Origin: Planctomycetaceae bacterium
Lineage (GTDB): Bacteria; Planctomycetota; Planctomycetia; Gemmatales; Gemmataceae
Direction of reading: 5' to 3'
Length of the DNA stretch: 64,000 bases
NCBI GenBank assembly: GCA_013823135.1
Contig: PNLP01000008.1
Coordinates: forward strand, 62,001-126,000
In this document: piece after piece, positions 55,410 through 62,630 of the stretch
Position numbering within the stretch: the first letter of the stretch is position 1
Layout of the letters: every line of letters starts with the position of its first letter
Program-made: the position numbers and the translations under genes
The notes under the pieces: generated by a model
What the model was told of the DNA's origin: nothing
The model's input: the letters and a program-made list of their open reading frames with translations, nothing else
The model's database searches: none

Positions 55410-55828
55410 GCGCCCCTCGCCCGGCCGATCGCGTCATCGCGTTCTCGGCCATGAACCGAACGGAACCCCGTCTCGTCATCGTGTATCGGCGAACGGACTT
55501 TGCCGACTTTAACGGTTTGTTGGGATATCCGGTTCGACAAAAACGCTGGGTTGAAGCTACCGCCTCGCATGATTCTGACATGGACTCGGAGATGAACTGC
55601 GGTTCGGGATCGCAACCCGACTGCACAAGTTATTGCTGATATGCAACTTGATGAGATTCTACGGGGCGTGAAATTGTTCTGATGAACTTTCTTCCAGACA
55701 AGTCAATGGTTCCAGAACGGTTCCAGAGAAGGGTGTGCATCTCGCCCGGAATCAAAATCCCTCACACCTGTTACTTGACATTTCACGATGTCGCACCCGT
55801 TCAGGAATGTCGGGCGTGGGAACCGAGT
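55410..55828. other. About 420-nt non-coding interval between divergent units
   Basis: It separates the minus-strand outer-membrane gene from the plus-strand unit at 55894. It contains a short tandem repeat (GGTTCCAGAAC then GGTTCCAGAG near 55710) and a perfect TTGACA at 55775 without a matching -10. I see no gene in it. Confidence 0.4.
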
Positions 55829-55857
55829 TTGGTATCAGCGTAAACACCGGGTATAAA
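55829..55857 (+). promoter_or_regulatory. Promoter of the vWA-like / ADP-ribosylglycohydrolase / SPFH unit
   Basis: TTGGTA (55829-55834), a 17-nt spacer and TATAAA (55852-55857) form a good sigma-70-like promoter. The expected start point near 55864 lies 30 nt before ATG 55894, which supports that start and argues against longer versions of the protein. Confidence 0.65.
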
Positions 55858-55893
55858 CAGATTAGTGAAAATGGGGAATTCAAAGGCGGCACG

Positions 55894-57330
55894 ATGGAAT
55901 CGCACGAACTCCGCGATCTGGATGCGGCGAAAAGGTACATCCTTGAGGGTTTGTGGCTGCAACGGGCTGTCAAGCCAACGGCGGCGACAGTCCGTCCCAC
56001 GTTGGAATGGGCAATGGAGATTGCCTCAAGTGGGCACCCTCTCCCACCAGTTGGGTTTGTCGCGGACATAGGCCATATCGCATTCGGTGCCGATGCGGAA
56101 TACCGGCTGAAGGATCCCCTTCACGTTCCGGGTTGGCCGCCGACACTAGCTCGCACCTACGAGGACCACGTCCTCGGCAAACTCTACGCCGATTGGATGT
56201 TCGAGCGGGCGGGCGATGCACTCCGCAAGTACCAGGGGAAGGACCGCGTCAAGGGGATTGCTTACGTCATTAACCAGATCCGCGAGCGTGTGAAGTTCAC
56301 CGGTGTGTTGCTACCGCCTGCCGTGATCCGCGGGCTACTCACCTCGAACCCGGACGATGTCTTGTCGTCAGGGTGGGACGGGCTCATGCGAGATGGGCCG
56401 TCCGAAATCCAGATTAGCCTCTACGAGGAATTGGTTGCATCTGCCCGTCGAACGAACGAAGTCCTTGCGAAAGAAGATGTCGACGCCCTCGAGGACAAGT
56501 CCGCGCTTGGGGACATGGGTCAGTACGTCGCCCTGCGACAAATTCGGCAGACCACAGCGAGGATCGAGTCGCGTCTCCCTGTTCGACCCGTGAAACCGCT
56601 CGTTGGTCGGAAAGAGGTTCCCACTCGGGTACTGGATGAGGATCAGTATCCAGTTGGTGGGTACACGTCTATCTCGAACCGCGGTTCAATCGAAAGTTTG
56701 CTGCACTCGCAACTCGCGTACATGGAAGATGAAAGTCCGGACCTGTTTGACATCAAGTTCGTGCGAGACGAATTGTTCTACTACTCACGGGATGAGAACC
56801 AGTTTCTTCGCCGTCGGCGGGCGTTCGTGTTCGTCCTGTTCCCGGACCTGTTCGCCGCCCGGTTCAAAGACCCCGAGTTGCCGCACCAGCGGATCGTGAT
56901 GCTCATGTCGTCGATCCTAGCGCTGTTCCGGCGAATCACCGAGTGGCTGAGCACCGACGCCATCCGCTTCGAGGTTCTGTTCGTTCAGGACGGCGGGAAG
57001 AAGCCGCTCGCCGAGGAAGCAACACTGATGGAATTGCTCCTCCGCGAACCGATCGAGCGTGGCGACGGACTGGTCACCTGGGTGCCGGACAAGGAGGCCG
57101 TGGTCACTCACTTGAATCGGCTGGCTCGCCTGTCGCAGGTTCACTGCCTGGCCGCGGCGACCGAACCGTTCGAGATGGACATGGAAAACGCCGTCGTGAC
57201 GGAGGTCATCATCGACGGAGCGCGGCCAGAGGTCGGCAACGGCGATGGCATGGTAACGGGGCTCGAAGGCGAGGACGCATTCGACGTGTGGCAGGAAACC
57301 GTCCTGCGTGTCCTCCAACTGTGGGTGTGA
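55894..57330 (+). CDS. Unrecognised cytoplasmic protein, possible degenerate vWA-like domain
   Basis: A 478-residue protein without signal peptide or membrane helices. The N-terminal half is helical (DLDAAKRYILEGLWLQRAV, KGIAYVINQIRERVKFTGV). A linker around residues 215-245 is followed by about 200 residues with a Rossmann/vWA-like alternation: FVFVLFPDLFAARF, helix RIVMLMSSILALFRRITEWL, strand IRFEVLFVQDG, helix EEATLMELLL, strand LVTWVPDKEAVV and strand VHCLAAATEPFEMD. The metal-binding DxSxS of a true vWA domain is not there. AAAGG precedes the ATG by seven bases. It is transcribed just before an ADP-ribosylglycohydrolase (four bases apart), so the two very likely work together. The vWA reading is inference only. 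Confidence 0.75.
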   Translation: MESHELRDLDAAKRYILEGLWLQRAVKPTAATVRPTLEWAMEIASSGHPLPPVGFVADIGHIAFGADAEYRLKDPLHVPGWPPTLARTYEDHVLGKLYADWMFERAGDALRKYQGKDRVKGIAYVINQIRERVKFTGVLLPPAVIRGLLTSNPDDVLSSGWDGLMRDGPSEIQISLYEELVASARRTNEVLAKEDVDALEDKSALGDMGQYVALRQIRQTTARIESRLPVRPVKPLVGRKEVPTRVLDEDQYPVGGYTSISNRGSIESLLHSQLAYMEDESPDLFDIKFVRDELFYYSRDENQFLRRRRAFVFVLFPDLFAARFKDPELPHQRIVMLMSSILALFRRITEWLSTDAIRFEVLFVQDGGKKPLAEEATLMELLLREPIERGDGLVTWVPDKEAVVTHLNRLARLSQVHCLAAATEPFEMDMENAVVTEVIIDGARPEVGNGDGMVTGLEGEDAFDVWQETVLRVLQLWV

Positions 57331-57334
57331 GGAC

Positions 57335-58411
57335 ATGAACTGCGATTCTGAAGCCGTCGTGGGTTGTCTTCTCGGCCTCGCCGTCGGCGACGCACTGGGA
57401 GTGCCACGCGAAGGCATGTCGCGACGACGCGGCGAGCGATTGTTCCCCAACCTTGACCGTCATCACTTCCTGTTTCGCGGCGGGATGTTCTCAGACGACA
57501 CGGAACACGCCTGCATGACTGCCCAGTCACTCCTCACATCCGGCGGTGATCTCGATCGCTTCAAGCGTGCACTTGGTCGCAGAATCCGTTGGTGGTTTGC
57601 ATGCATCCCGGCCGGAATTGGGCACGCAACACTGAAAGCGTGTTTGAAGTTGTGGTGTGGGTTCTCACCAGACCGAAGTGGCGTGTTCTCGGCTGGGAAC
57701 GGACCCGCGATGCGGAGCCCCATTCTCGGCGTGTGTTTCGGTGCCGACCGCGAACAACTCAGGGCGTTCATTCGTGCAACGACCCGTGTCACGCATACCG
57801 ACCCGAAAGCGGGATGCGGCGCACTAGCCACAGCCTGGGCCGCACATCGTGCTGCCGAAACCCGGCTGGGTTCCCCTCCGACACCCGCTGTGTTCGTGGG
57901 CGAGATCCGTGAACTCATCGGGAACGAGCCCGCGTCCACGGACTTGCTGAAATCGCTGGAGATCCTGATAACGAGCCTCGATGCGGGTCAAACCGTCACT
58001 GAGTACGCCGAAGCACTTGGCTTGCAGAACGGTGTCAGCGGCTACATCTACCACACCGTTCCCGTTGCGCTGTATGCCTGGCTTCGGCACCCCGACGATT
58101 ACCGTGCGGCAGTGCAGGCCACGATCCGTTGCGGAGGCGACACGGACACGGTGGCAGCGGTCGCCGGCGCGATCGTCGGAGCACGGGTGGGAAAGGCTGG
58201 AATCCCACCCGACTTGTTGTCGGGAATTATCGACTGGCCACGTTCTGCGGGTTGGATCGAATCGCTCGCAACCCGGCTCGCGGAAGATCGTTGGCGGACC
58301 GCGACGCAAGCCGCCCAACCCCTGGCAGTGTGGGCATTGCCACTGCGGAATTTGGTTTTCTTGGCGGGCGTGATGCGGCACGTCGTTCGTCGCCTGCTCC
58401 CGCCGTATTGA
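57335..58411 (+). CDS. ADP-ribosylglycohydrolase (DraG/ARH family)
   Basis: A 358-residue enzyme of the DraG/ARH3 fold that removes ADP-ribose from proteins or nucleic acids. Two metal motifs are clear: the early GLAVGDALGVPREG with FSDDTEHACMT (SDDTE, Mg ligands) and the late CGGDTDTVAAVAGAIVGAR (GDTDT). THTDPKAGCGALATAWA supplies the conserved His-Thr-Asp. Its C-terminus ends in a hydrophobic, basic stretch. ATG 57335 is preceded by GAGG and is four bases after the stop of the previous gene. No ADP-ribosyltransferase is recognisable in the neighbourhood, so the source of the modification is unknown. Confidence 0.92.
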   Translation: MNCDSEAVVGCLLGLAVGDALGVPREGMSRRRGERLFPNLDRHHFLFRGGMFSDDTEHACMTAQSLLTSGGDLDRFKRALGRRIRWWFACIPAGIGHATLKACLKLWCGFSPDRSGVFSAGNGPAMRSPILGVCFGADREQLRAFIRATTRVTHTDPKAGCGALATAWAAHRAAETRLGSPPTPAVFVGEIRELIGNEPASTDLLKSLEILITSLDAGQTVTEYAEALGLQNGVSGYIYHTVPVALYAWLRHPDDYRAAVQATIRCGGDTDTVAAVAGAIVGARVGKAGIPPDLLSGIIDWPRSAGWIESLATRLAEDRWRTATQAAQPLAVWALPLRNLVFLAGVMRHVVRRLLPPY

Positions 58412-58533
58412 CCGAGTTGTAAAAAGATCGGCATCCGCCAGCGAATCCCCTTCTGACACGGTAATTCCGTTGCAAGGAACCGCGCCGTCAGCACAATGGT
58501 TTTCACTCGGCATAGATTCACCGGAGGCACGTC

Positions 58534-59670
58534 ATGGGACTCGGCAGTTGGATTGGCGGGCAGTTCATCGACATCATCGAGTGGACCGAGCCGAGCCAGA
58601 ACGAAATTCTGGCTCATCGGTTCACCCGTCACAAGAACGAGATCAAGAACGGCGCGAAGCTCATCGTCCGTGAGGGGCAAGCGGCGGGCTTCGTCAAGGA
58701 AGGCTCGCTCGCGGACGTGAAGTTGCCGGGGATGTACACCCTCGACACCAAGAACATGCCGATCTTATCCACCATTCTGGGGTGGAAGTACGGTTTCGAG
58801 TCGCCCTTCAAGTGCGAAGTCTACTTCATCGCGACGCGGCAATGGACCGACCAGAAGTGGGGTACCCAGAACCCCATCATGTACCGCGACCCCGAGTTCG
58901 GCCCCGTCCGCTTGCGCGCGTTCGGCAACTACGCCTTCAAGATCACCGACCCTGGCACGTTCCTGAAGGAACTCGTCGCGACCGACCCGTCATTCGAGCT
59001 GTACGAAATCTCTGCCCAGTTCCGCAATGTGATTGTCTCGCGGTTCATCGACGCCCTCGGCGGCGCGAAGATCCCGATGCTCGACCTCGCTGGGAACTAC
59101 GAGAAGGTGAGCAACCTCGCGAAGGAGCGGATAGCCCCCGAACTCGCGAAGATGGGCGTTTCGTTGACGCAATTCTTCGTCGAGAACATCTCGCTCCCAC
59201 CCGAAGTGGAAGCCGCACTCGACAAGCGTTCGCAGATGTCCGTACTCGGGAACCTCGATCAGTATGCGAAGTTGCAGACTGCTGACGCGATCCGCGATGC
59301 CGCCCAGAACCCTGGTGGGCTTGCTGGCCTCGGCGCAAACCTCGGGGCCGGCCTCGCAGTCGGCAACGCGATGGGTGGCGCATTTGCGGGCGCCGCAAGC
59401 GCACCCGGCGTGGTGACACCGTCGCACACTTCTTCTCCGGCAGCGGCCGGACCACCGCCGTTACCCACTGCAGTCGCGTTCCACGCTTCAATCGACGGAG
59501 TCGCCGCGGGGCCGTTCGACATGGCCACACTCGCAACACACGCACGGTCCGGGAAGCTCACGCGCTCGTCGCTCGTCTGGAAATCGGGGATGGCGTCGTG
59601 GAGCGCTGCCGAGACCGTCCCGGAACTTCGAGGACTGTTCGCGGACGTTCCGCCGCCCCTGCCGATGTGA
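58534..59670 (+). CDS. SPFH/Band-7 protein (YdjI-like) with C-terminal GYF_2 domain
   Basis: A 378-residue protein. Residues about 1-235 are the SPFH domain of the YdjI/virion-core type: EWTEPSQNEILAHRFTR, VREGQAAGFVKEG, PGMYTLDTKNMP, FRNVIVSRFIDALGG and LSLPPEVEAALDKRSQM-like text. A Gly/Ala-rich stretch (about 258-295) is followed by GPPPLPTAV and a GYF_2 (DUF4339) domain at about 312-365 (VAAGPFDMATLATHARSG, VWKSGMASWSAAETV), ending PPPLPM. GGAGG precedes the ATG. YdjI-type proteins assemble on membranes and recruit partners in envelope stress. It lies 122 nt after the hydrolase gene and 37 nt before the zinc-ribbon gene. Confidence 0.9.
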   Translation: MGLGSWIGGQFIDIIEWTEPSQNEILAHRFTRHKNEIKNGAKLIVREGQAAGFVKEGSLADVKLPGMYTLDTKNMPILSTILGWKYGFESPFKCEVYFIATRQWTDQKWGTQNPIMYRDPEFGPVRLRAFGNYAFKITDPGTFLKELVATDPSFELYEISAQFRNVIVSRFIDALGGAKIPMLDLAGNYEKVSNLAKERIAPELAKMGVSLTQFFVENISLPPEVEAALDKRSQMSVLGNLDQYAKLQTADAIRDAAQNPGGLAGLGANLGAGLAVGNAMGGAFAGAASAPGVVTPSHTSSPAAAGPPPLPTAVAFHASIDGVAAGPFDMATLATHARSGKLTRSSLVWKSGMASWSAAETVPELRGLFADVPPPLPM

Positions 59671-59707
59671 GGTTCGCGTTGCCACGACCCACGGAAAAGA
59701 TTCCGCC

Positions 59708-61153
59708 ATGTCCGACATGCCGCCCCCGCTGCCGACAGCGAACGCTCCCCCCGTGGCCCGCGAGCCTTCGATGACGAAGGCACCACCCACGGGGAAGTTG
59801 TTTCCTTGTGTGAAGTGCGGGGCGAAGGTCGAGTTCGATCCGCGGACCCGCTCGCTCAAGTGCCCCTTCTGTGGGCACGAAAGCACCGTTGCCGACCCTG
59901 GCGAGGGCGAAGAAGTTGCTGAGCGGGACTTCGACCAGTACGTGTTCAACCTCGCACGAAGCGGAGGTGCCGGAATTGCTGGTCGGTCGTCGCAGGTTCG
60001 CTGCACGGGGTGCGGGGCCATGGTGCTCCTCGAAGACAAAGTGGTTACCGAGAAGTGCCCGTTTTGCAGCACCCACCTGGAGAACAAGCCCGAGTCCACG
60101 GAAGGGATGATCCCACCCGAATCGGTCGTCGCATTCGGTGTCGATCTCCGCGGCGCACGGGAATCGTTCGACAAATGGCTCAAGGGTCTTTGGTTCGCCC
60201 CGACGGAACTCAAGAACGTCGCGAACCTCGGCCAACTCGTCGGGGTTTACATACCGTACTGGACCTACGACGCGATGACCTACACCCGCTATCACGGGAT
60301 GCGGGGCGACAACTATTTCGTTGAGGAAACCTATACCGAGCGCGACGCACAGGGGAACGATGTCAGGAAGACCCGCACGGTCACCCGAACAAACTGGTAT
60401 CCGGTGTCGGGCGAGGTTCAACACTTCTTCGACGACGTGCTGGTGTGTGGCTCGAAGAGTGTGCCTGGTCACCTCGTGCGAGGCATGGAGCCCTGGCAAC
60501 TGGAACAGTTAGAACCCTTCAAGCCCGAGTTCCTTGCGGGGTTGAAGACGGAACGTTACGCCGTCGATCTGAAGGAGGGACTCACCGTCGCGAAGGGGAT
60601 GATGGAACCGACCATCGACCAACTCATTCGCCAGGACATCGGCGGCGACCACCAAACGATCGCGGACAAGAGCACCAGCTACCTGGGGGTGACGTTCAAG
60701 CACTGCCTGCTACCGGTGTGGGTGGCGAACTACCACTACCACGAAAAGCTGTTTCAAATCCTCGTCAACGGCCACTCAGGGAAAGTCTCCGGCGAGCGGC
60801 CATATAGTTGGATGAAGATCCTGCGACTCGCGGCGATCATCGCACTCGTGGTGGGCCTCATCATCGCTCTCGTCATGTCGATGAAGTCAAAGCCAGTTGC
60901 CCAAGGTAACCGGCCCGCACCATCACGGCGACAATCGGTCTCGCGTCCAACTCGCCCCCGAACCAAGCGAAAATCGAATGCGATCGTGGAGCCGGCTGGG
61001 CCGGCCTTGCCAGAACTCGAACACCGCGGGGAGCACACGATAGCCACCCCAGTTTGGCGGTCGGGGCACGTTCCCGTCCGGGTACTGGGCGGTCAACTCG
61101 GCGTGCCGTTGTTCGAGGAACTCGCGGCCAGGGATGATCGCACTCTGTGCTGA
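59708..61153 (+). CDS. TFIIB-type double zinc-ribbon membrane protein (YdjG-like)
   Basis: A 481-residue protein of the family often mislabelled primosomal protein N'. Two zinc ribbons: Cys34, Cys37, Cys52, Cys55 (PCVKCGAK, KCPFCGHE) and Cys99, Cys102, Cys117, Cys120 (RCTGCGAM, KCPFCSTH). Then ARESFDKWLKGLWFAP, GVYIPYWTYDAMTYTRYHG, TNWYPVSGEVQHFFDDVLV and FKHCLLPVWVANYHYHEK, the family core, and a membrane helix at about 375-397. The N-terminus has PPPLP. Known relatives sit beside SPFH (YdjI) genes. The last 77 codons run antisense into pdxH, are unlike the family and may come from a lost stop; a frame change near 60.85-60.90 kb would end the protein at 60882 or 60907. Confidence 0.88.
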   Translation: MSDMPPPLPTANAPPVAREPSMTKAPPTGKLFPCVKCGAKVEFDPRTRSLKCPFCGHESTVADPGEGEEVAERDFDQYVFNLARSGGAGIAGRSSQVRCTGCGAMVLLEDKVVTEKCPFCSTHLENKPESTEGMIPPESVVAFGVDLRGARESFDKWLKGLWFAPTELKNVANLGQLVGVYIPYWTYDAMTYTRYHGMRGDNYFVEETYTERDAQGNDVRKTRTVTRTNWYPVSGEVQHFFDDVLVCGSKSVPGHLVRGMEPWQLEQLEPFKPEFLAGLKTERYAVDLKEGLTVAKGMMEPTIDQLIRQDIGGDHQTIADKSTSYLGVTFKHCLLPVWVANYHYHEKLFQILVNGHSGKVSGERPYSWMKILRLAAIIALVVGLIIALVMSMKSKPVAQGNRPAPSRRQSVSRPTRPRTKRKSNAIVEPAGPALPELEHRGEHTIATPVWRSGHVPVRVLGGQLGVPLFEELAARDDRTLC

Positions 61154-61570
61154 AGCCCACGCACCGAGCCGGCTACCGATTGGGCGGTTGACGAAATAGT
61201 CGTCCGATTCGGCGGCCGTGACGACCTCGACCAGACCTTCAACTCTCACCTGGCGTTCGAGAGCGTGCCAGGGGAAGACGAGCGAAACGCAGGGGTTCTC
61301 GGCCATTTCACGACCCTTGCGGCTGTCGTAGTTTGTGAAGAATGTGAACCCCCGATCATCGAGCGCCTTGAGGAGCACGATACGAGCAGACGGAAAGCCA
61401 TCTGCTGAGCAGGTCGCGAGGATCATCGCGTTTGGCTCGTGCAGTTGAGCCGACACAGCTTGATCGAACCAACGACGAAAGAGTGCAAACGGGTCATCGC
61501 CCGCATCCACTTCGGAGAGCCCATCCGCCGAATATTCCTTCCGCATGTCGGCGAGAGATCGCGTAGTCAC
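60923..61570 (-). CDS. pdxH: Pyridoxamine 5'-phosphate oxidase
   Basis: A 215-residue FMN enzyme that makes pyridoxal 5'-phosphate, the last step of the vitamin B6 salvage route. Conserved parts are SLADMRKEYSADGLSE, MILATCSADGFPSARIVLLK (FMN/PLP contacts), FFTNYDSRKGREMAENP, LVFPWHALERQVRVEG, ESDDYFVNRPIGSRLGAWAS and FEFWQGRPSRLHDRIRFS. I prefer GTG 61570, which has GGAGAAGAA close upstream; the GTG at 61591 would overlap the methyltransferase stop and lacks a ribosome site. The C-terminal codons lie antisense to the zinc-ribbon gene, 231 nt shared. It is co-directional with the methyltransferase gene. Confidence 0.94.
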   Translation of the reverse strand: MTTRSLADMRKEYSADGLSEVDAGDDPFALFRRWFDQAVSAQLHEPNAMILATCSADGFPSARIVLLKALDDRGFTFFTNYDSRKGREMAENPCVSLVFPWHALERQVRVEGLVEVVTAAESDDYFVNRPIGSRLGAWASAQSAIIPGREFLEQRHAELTAQYPDGNVPRPPNWGGYRVLPAVFEFWQGRPSRLHDRIRFSLGSGASWTRDRLSP

Positions 61571-61587
61571 TTCTTCTCCAGTTTGGA

Positions 61588-62451
61588 TCACCCCCGGAAT
61601 CGGTCGTCGTAGACGTGCAACCCGAATGGGGGCTTGTAAGCGTGAAGTTCGTTCGTCCCCTGAAACGGGGTACAGGTCAGGAACATCCGGCGGTTCGCTG
61701 TCTTGAGCCGTGGCTTGCCATCTGGTGTCGGGCTTGCCATAGCCCGAATCCCGTCACGCGATCCACGCAGCACCTCACGGCATAACCGCAATCGCCAGCG
61801 CCAGCCTAACCGACCGGGCACGTCGGGTGGATCCAGAAATGAACAGCCAACTTCCGAGAAGTAAGCCGCACGCACGAGTTGGCGGTAGCCATCCGGGTGG
61901 GGCAGGAACTCGCAGTTGTGGTCGGCGAAGTTGTAGAGCACTTCTTGCGAACCGAGGTCGGTTGCAACAGACCCTTCCATCAAGACGAATGTGTTCGGGT
62001 GGCAGCAGTGCCGAAGCTGCGTCAATGCGAAGAAAGGATCGAATAGGTGATACCAGACACCCAGAAACAGAATGATGTCGAACTGTTCGTTCAATCCCGC
62101 AAGTTGATAAACCGAAACATCCTGCTTGATCTGGATGGATGACCCAAGCATTTCCTTTGCGACGTGGATCCCCTGCCCTTCGGCCCAATTCTGTGAGCAA
62201 TCGTCGGTGGCCAGCACCCGCTTCGCCCCACGACGCTCCGCGAGGAAGCTCCAGTAGCCATCCCAGCAACCGATGTCGAGAACGCTCTTGCCGCTGAAGT
62301 CGATCCGACCGAGTTGATCCTCGATGAAGGCCCAGATGCGCCGATGGCCGGAATCCACGGGCGTCTTTGGAACCGCCCGCAACCCGTTGCCAAAATCGAA
62401 CTCGTGGTACCACGAAACCGCGTCGATCTTTTGCTGCGCGGTCGTTCCCAT
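61588..62451 (-). CDS. CmoB-like (DUF1698) SAM-dependent methyltransferase
   Basis: A 287-residue methyltransferase. The N-terminal WYHEFDFGNGLRAVPKTPV is typical of CmoB/DUF1698 relatives, the SAM motif is SVLDIGCWDGYWSFLAERRG, and the acidic and substrate segments are ATDDCSQN and FLGVWYHLFDPFFALTQL. CmoB makes cmo5U in tRNA wobble positions; this shorter homologue lacks CmoB's N-terminal helical region and is more likely to act on a small molecule or lipid. GAGAAGAAG precedes the ATG. It ends 17 nt before the preferred pdxH start. Confidence 0.86.
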   Translation of the reverse strand: MGTTAQQKIDAVSWYHEFDFGNGLRAVPKTPVDSGHRRIWAFIEDQLGRIDFSGKSVLDIGCWDGYWSFLAERRGAKRVLATDDCSQNWAEGQGIHVAKEMLGSSIQIKQDVSVYQLAGLNEQFDIILFLGVWYHLFDPFFALTQLRHCCHPNTFVLMEGSVATDLGSQEVLYNFADHNCEFLPHPDGYRQLVRAAYFSEVGCSFLDPPDVPGRLGWRWRLRLCREVLRGSRDGIRAMASPTPDGKPRLKTANRRMFLTCTPFQGTNELHAYKPPFGLHVYDDRFRG

Positions 62452-62543
62452 GGCTTCTTCTCAGGCGCAACTACGGTCGTCTTCGATTGGGCACGTGTGC
62501 GTGTTGTACGGTAGATTTGACGAGGTGGCCGGAGTCAATGAAA

Positions 62544-62590
62544 AAGCTCAGTCCCAACTCACCTCTTTACAGTGAGTCGGAACTGAGCTT
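62544..62590 (-). terminator. Strong rho-independent terminator of the LVIVD gene
   Basis: On the minus strand a 19-bp stem (AAGCTCAGTTCCGACTCAC with GTGAGTTGGGACTGAGCTT, two G-U pairs, 9-nt loop) runs straight into TTTTT. It lies 40 nt after the stop of the LVIVD-repeat gene and 93 nt before the methyltransferase start. Confidence 0.9.
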
Positions 62591-62630
62591 GAGAAATTAC
62601 CGTCAGGTCATGGCAAGGTCGCGAGGAACA

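Noticed and set aside
55775..55804. Perfect TTGACA at 55775 as promoter of the four-gene unit
   Set aside because: No acceptable -10 lies 16-18 nt downstream; the pair at 55829-55857 is much better placed.
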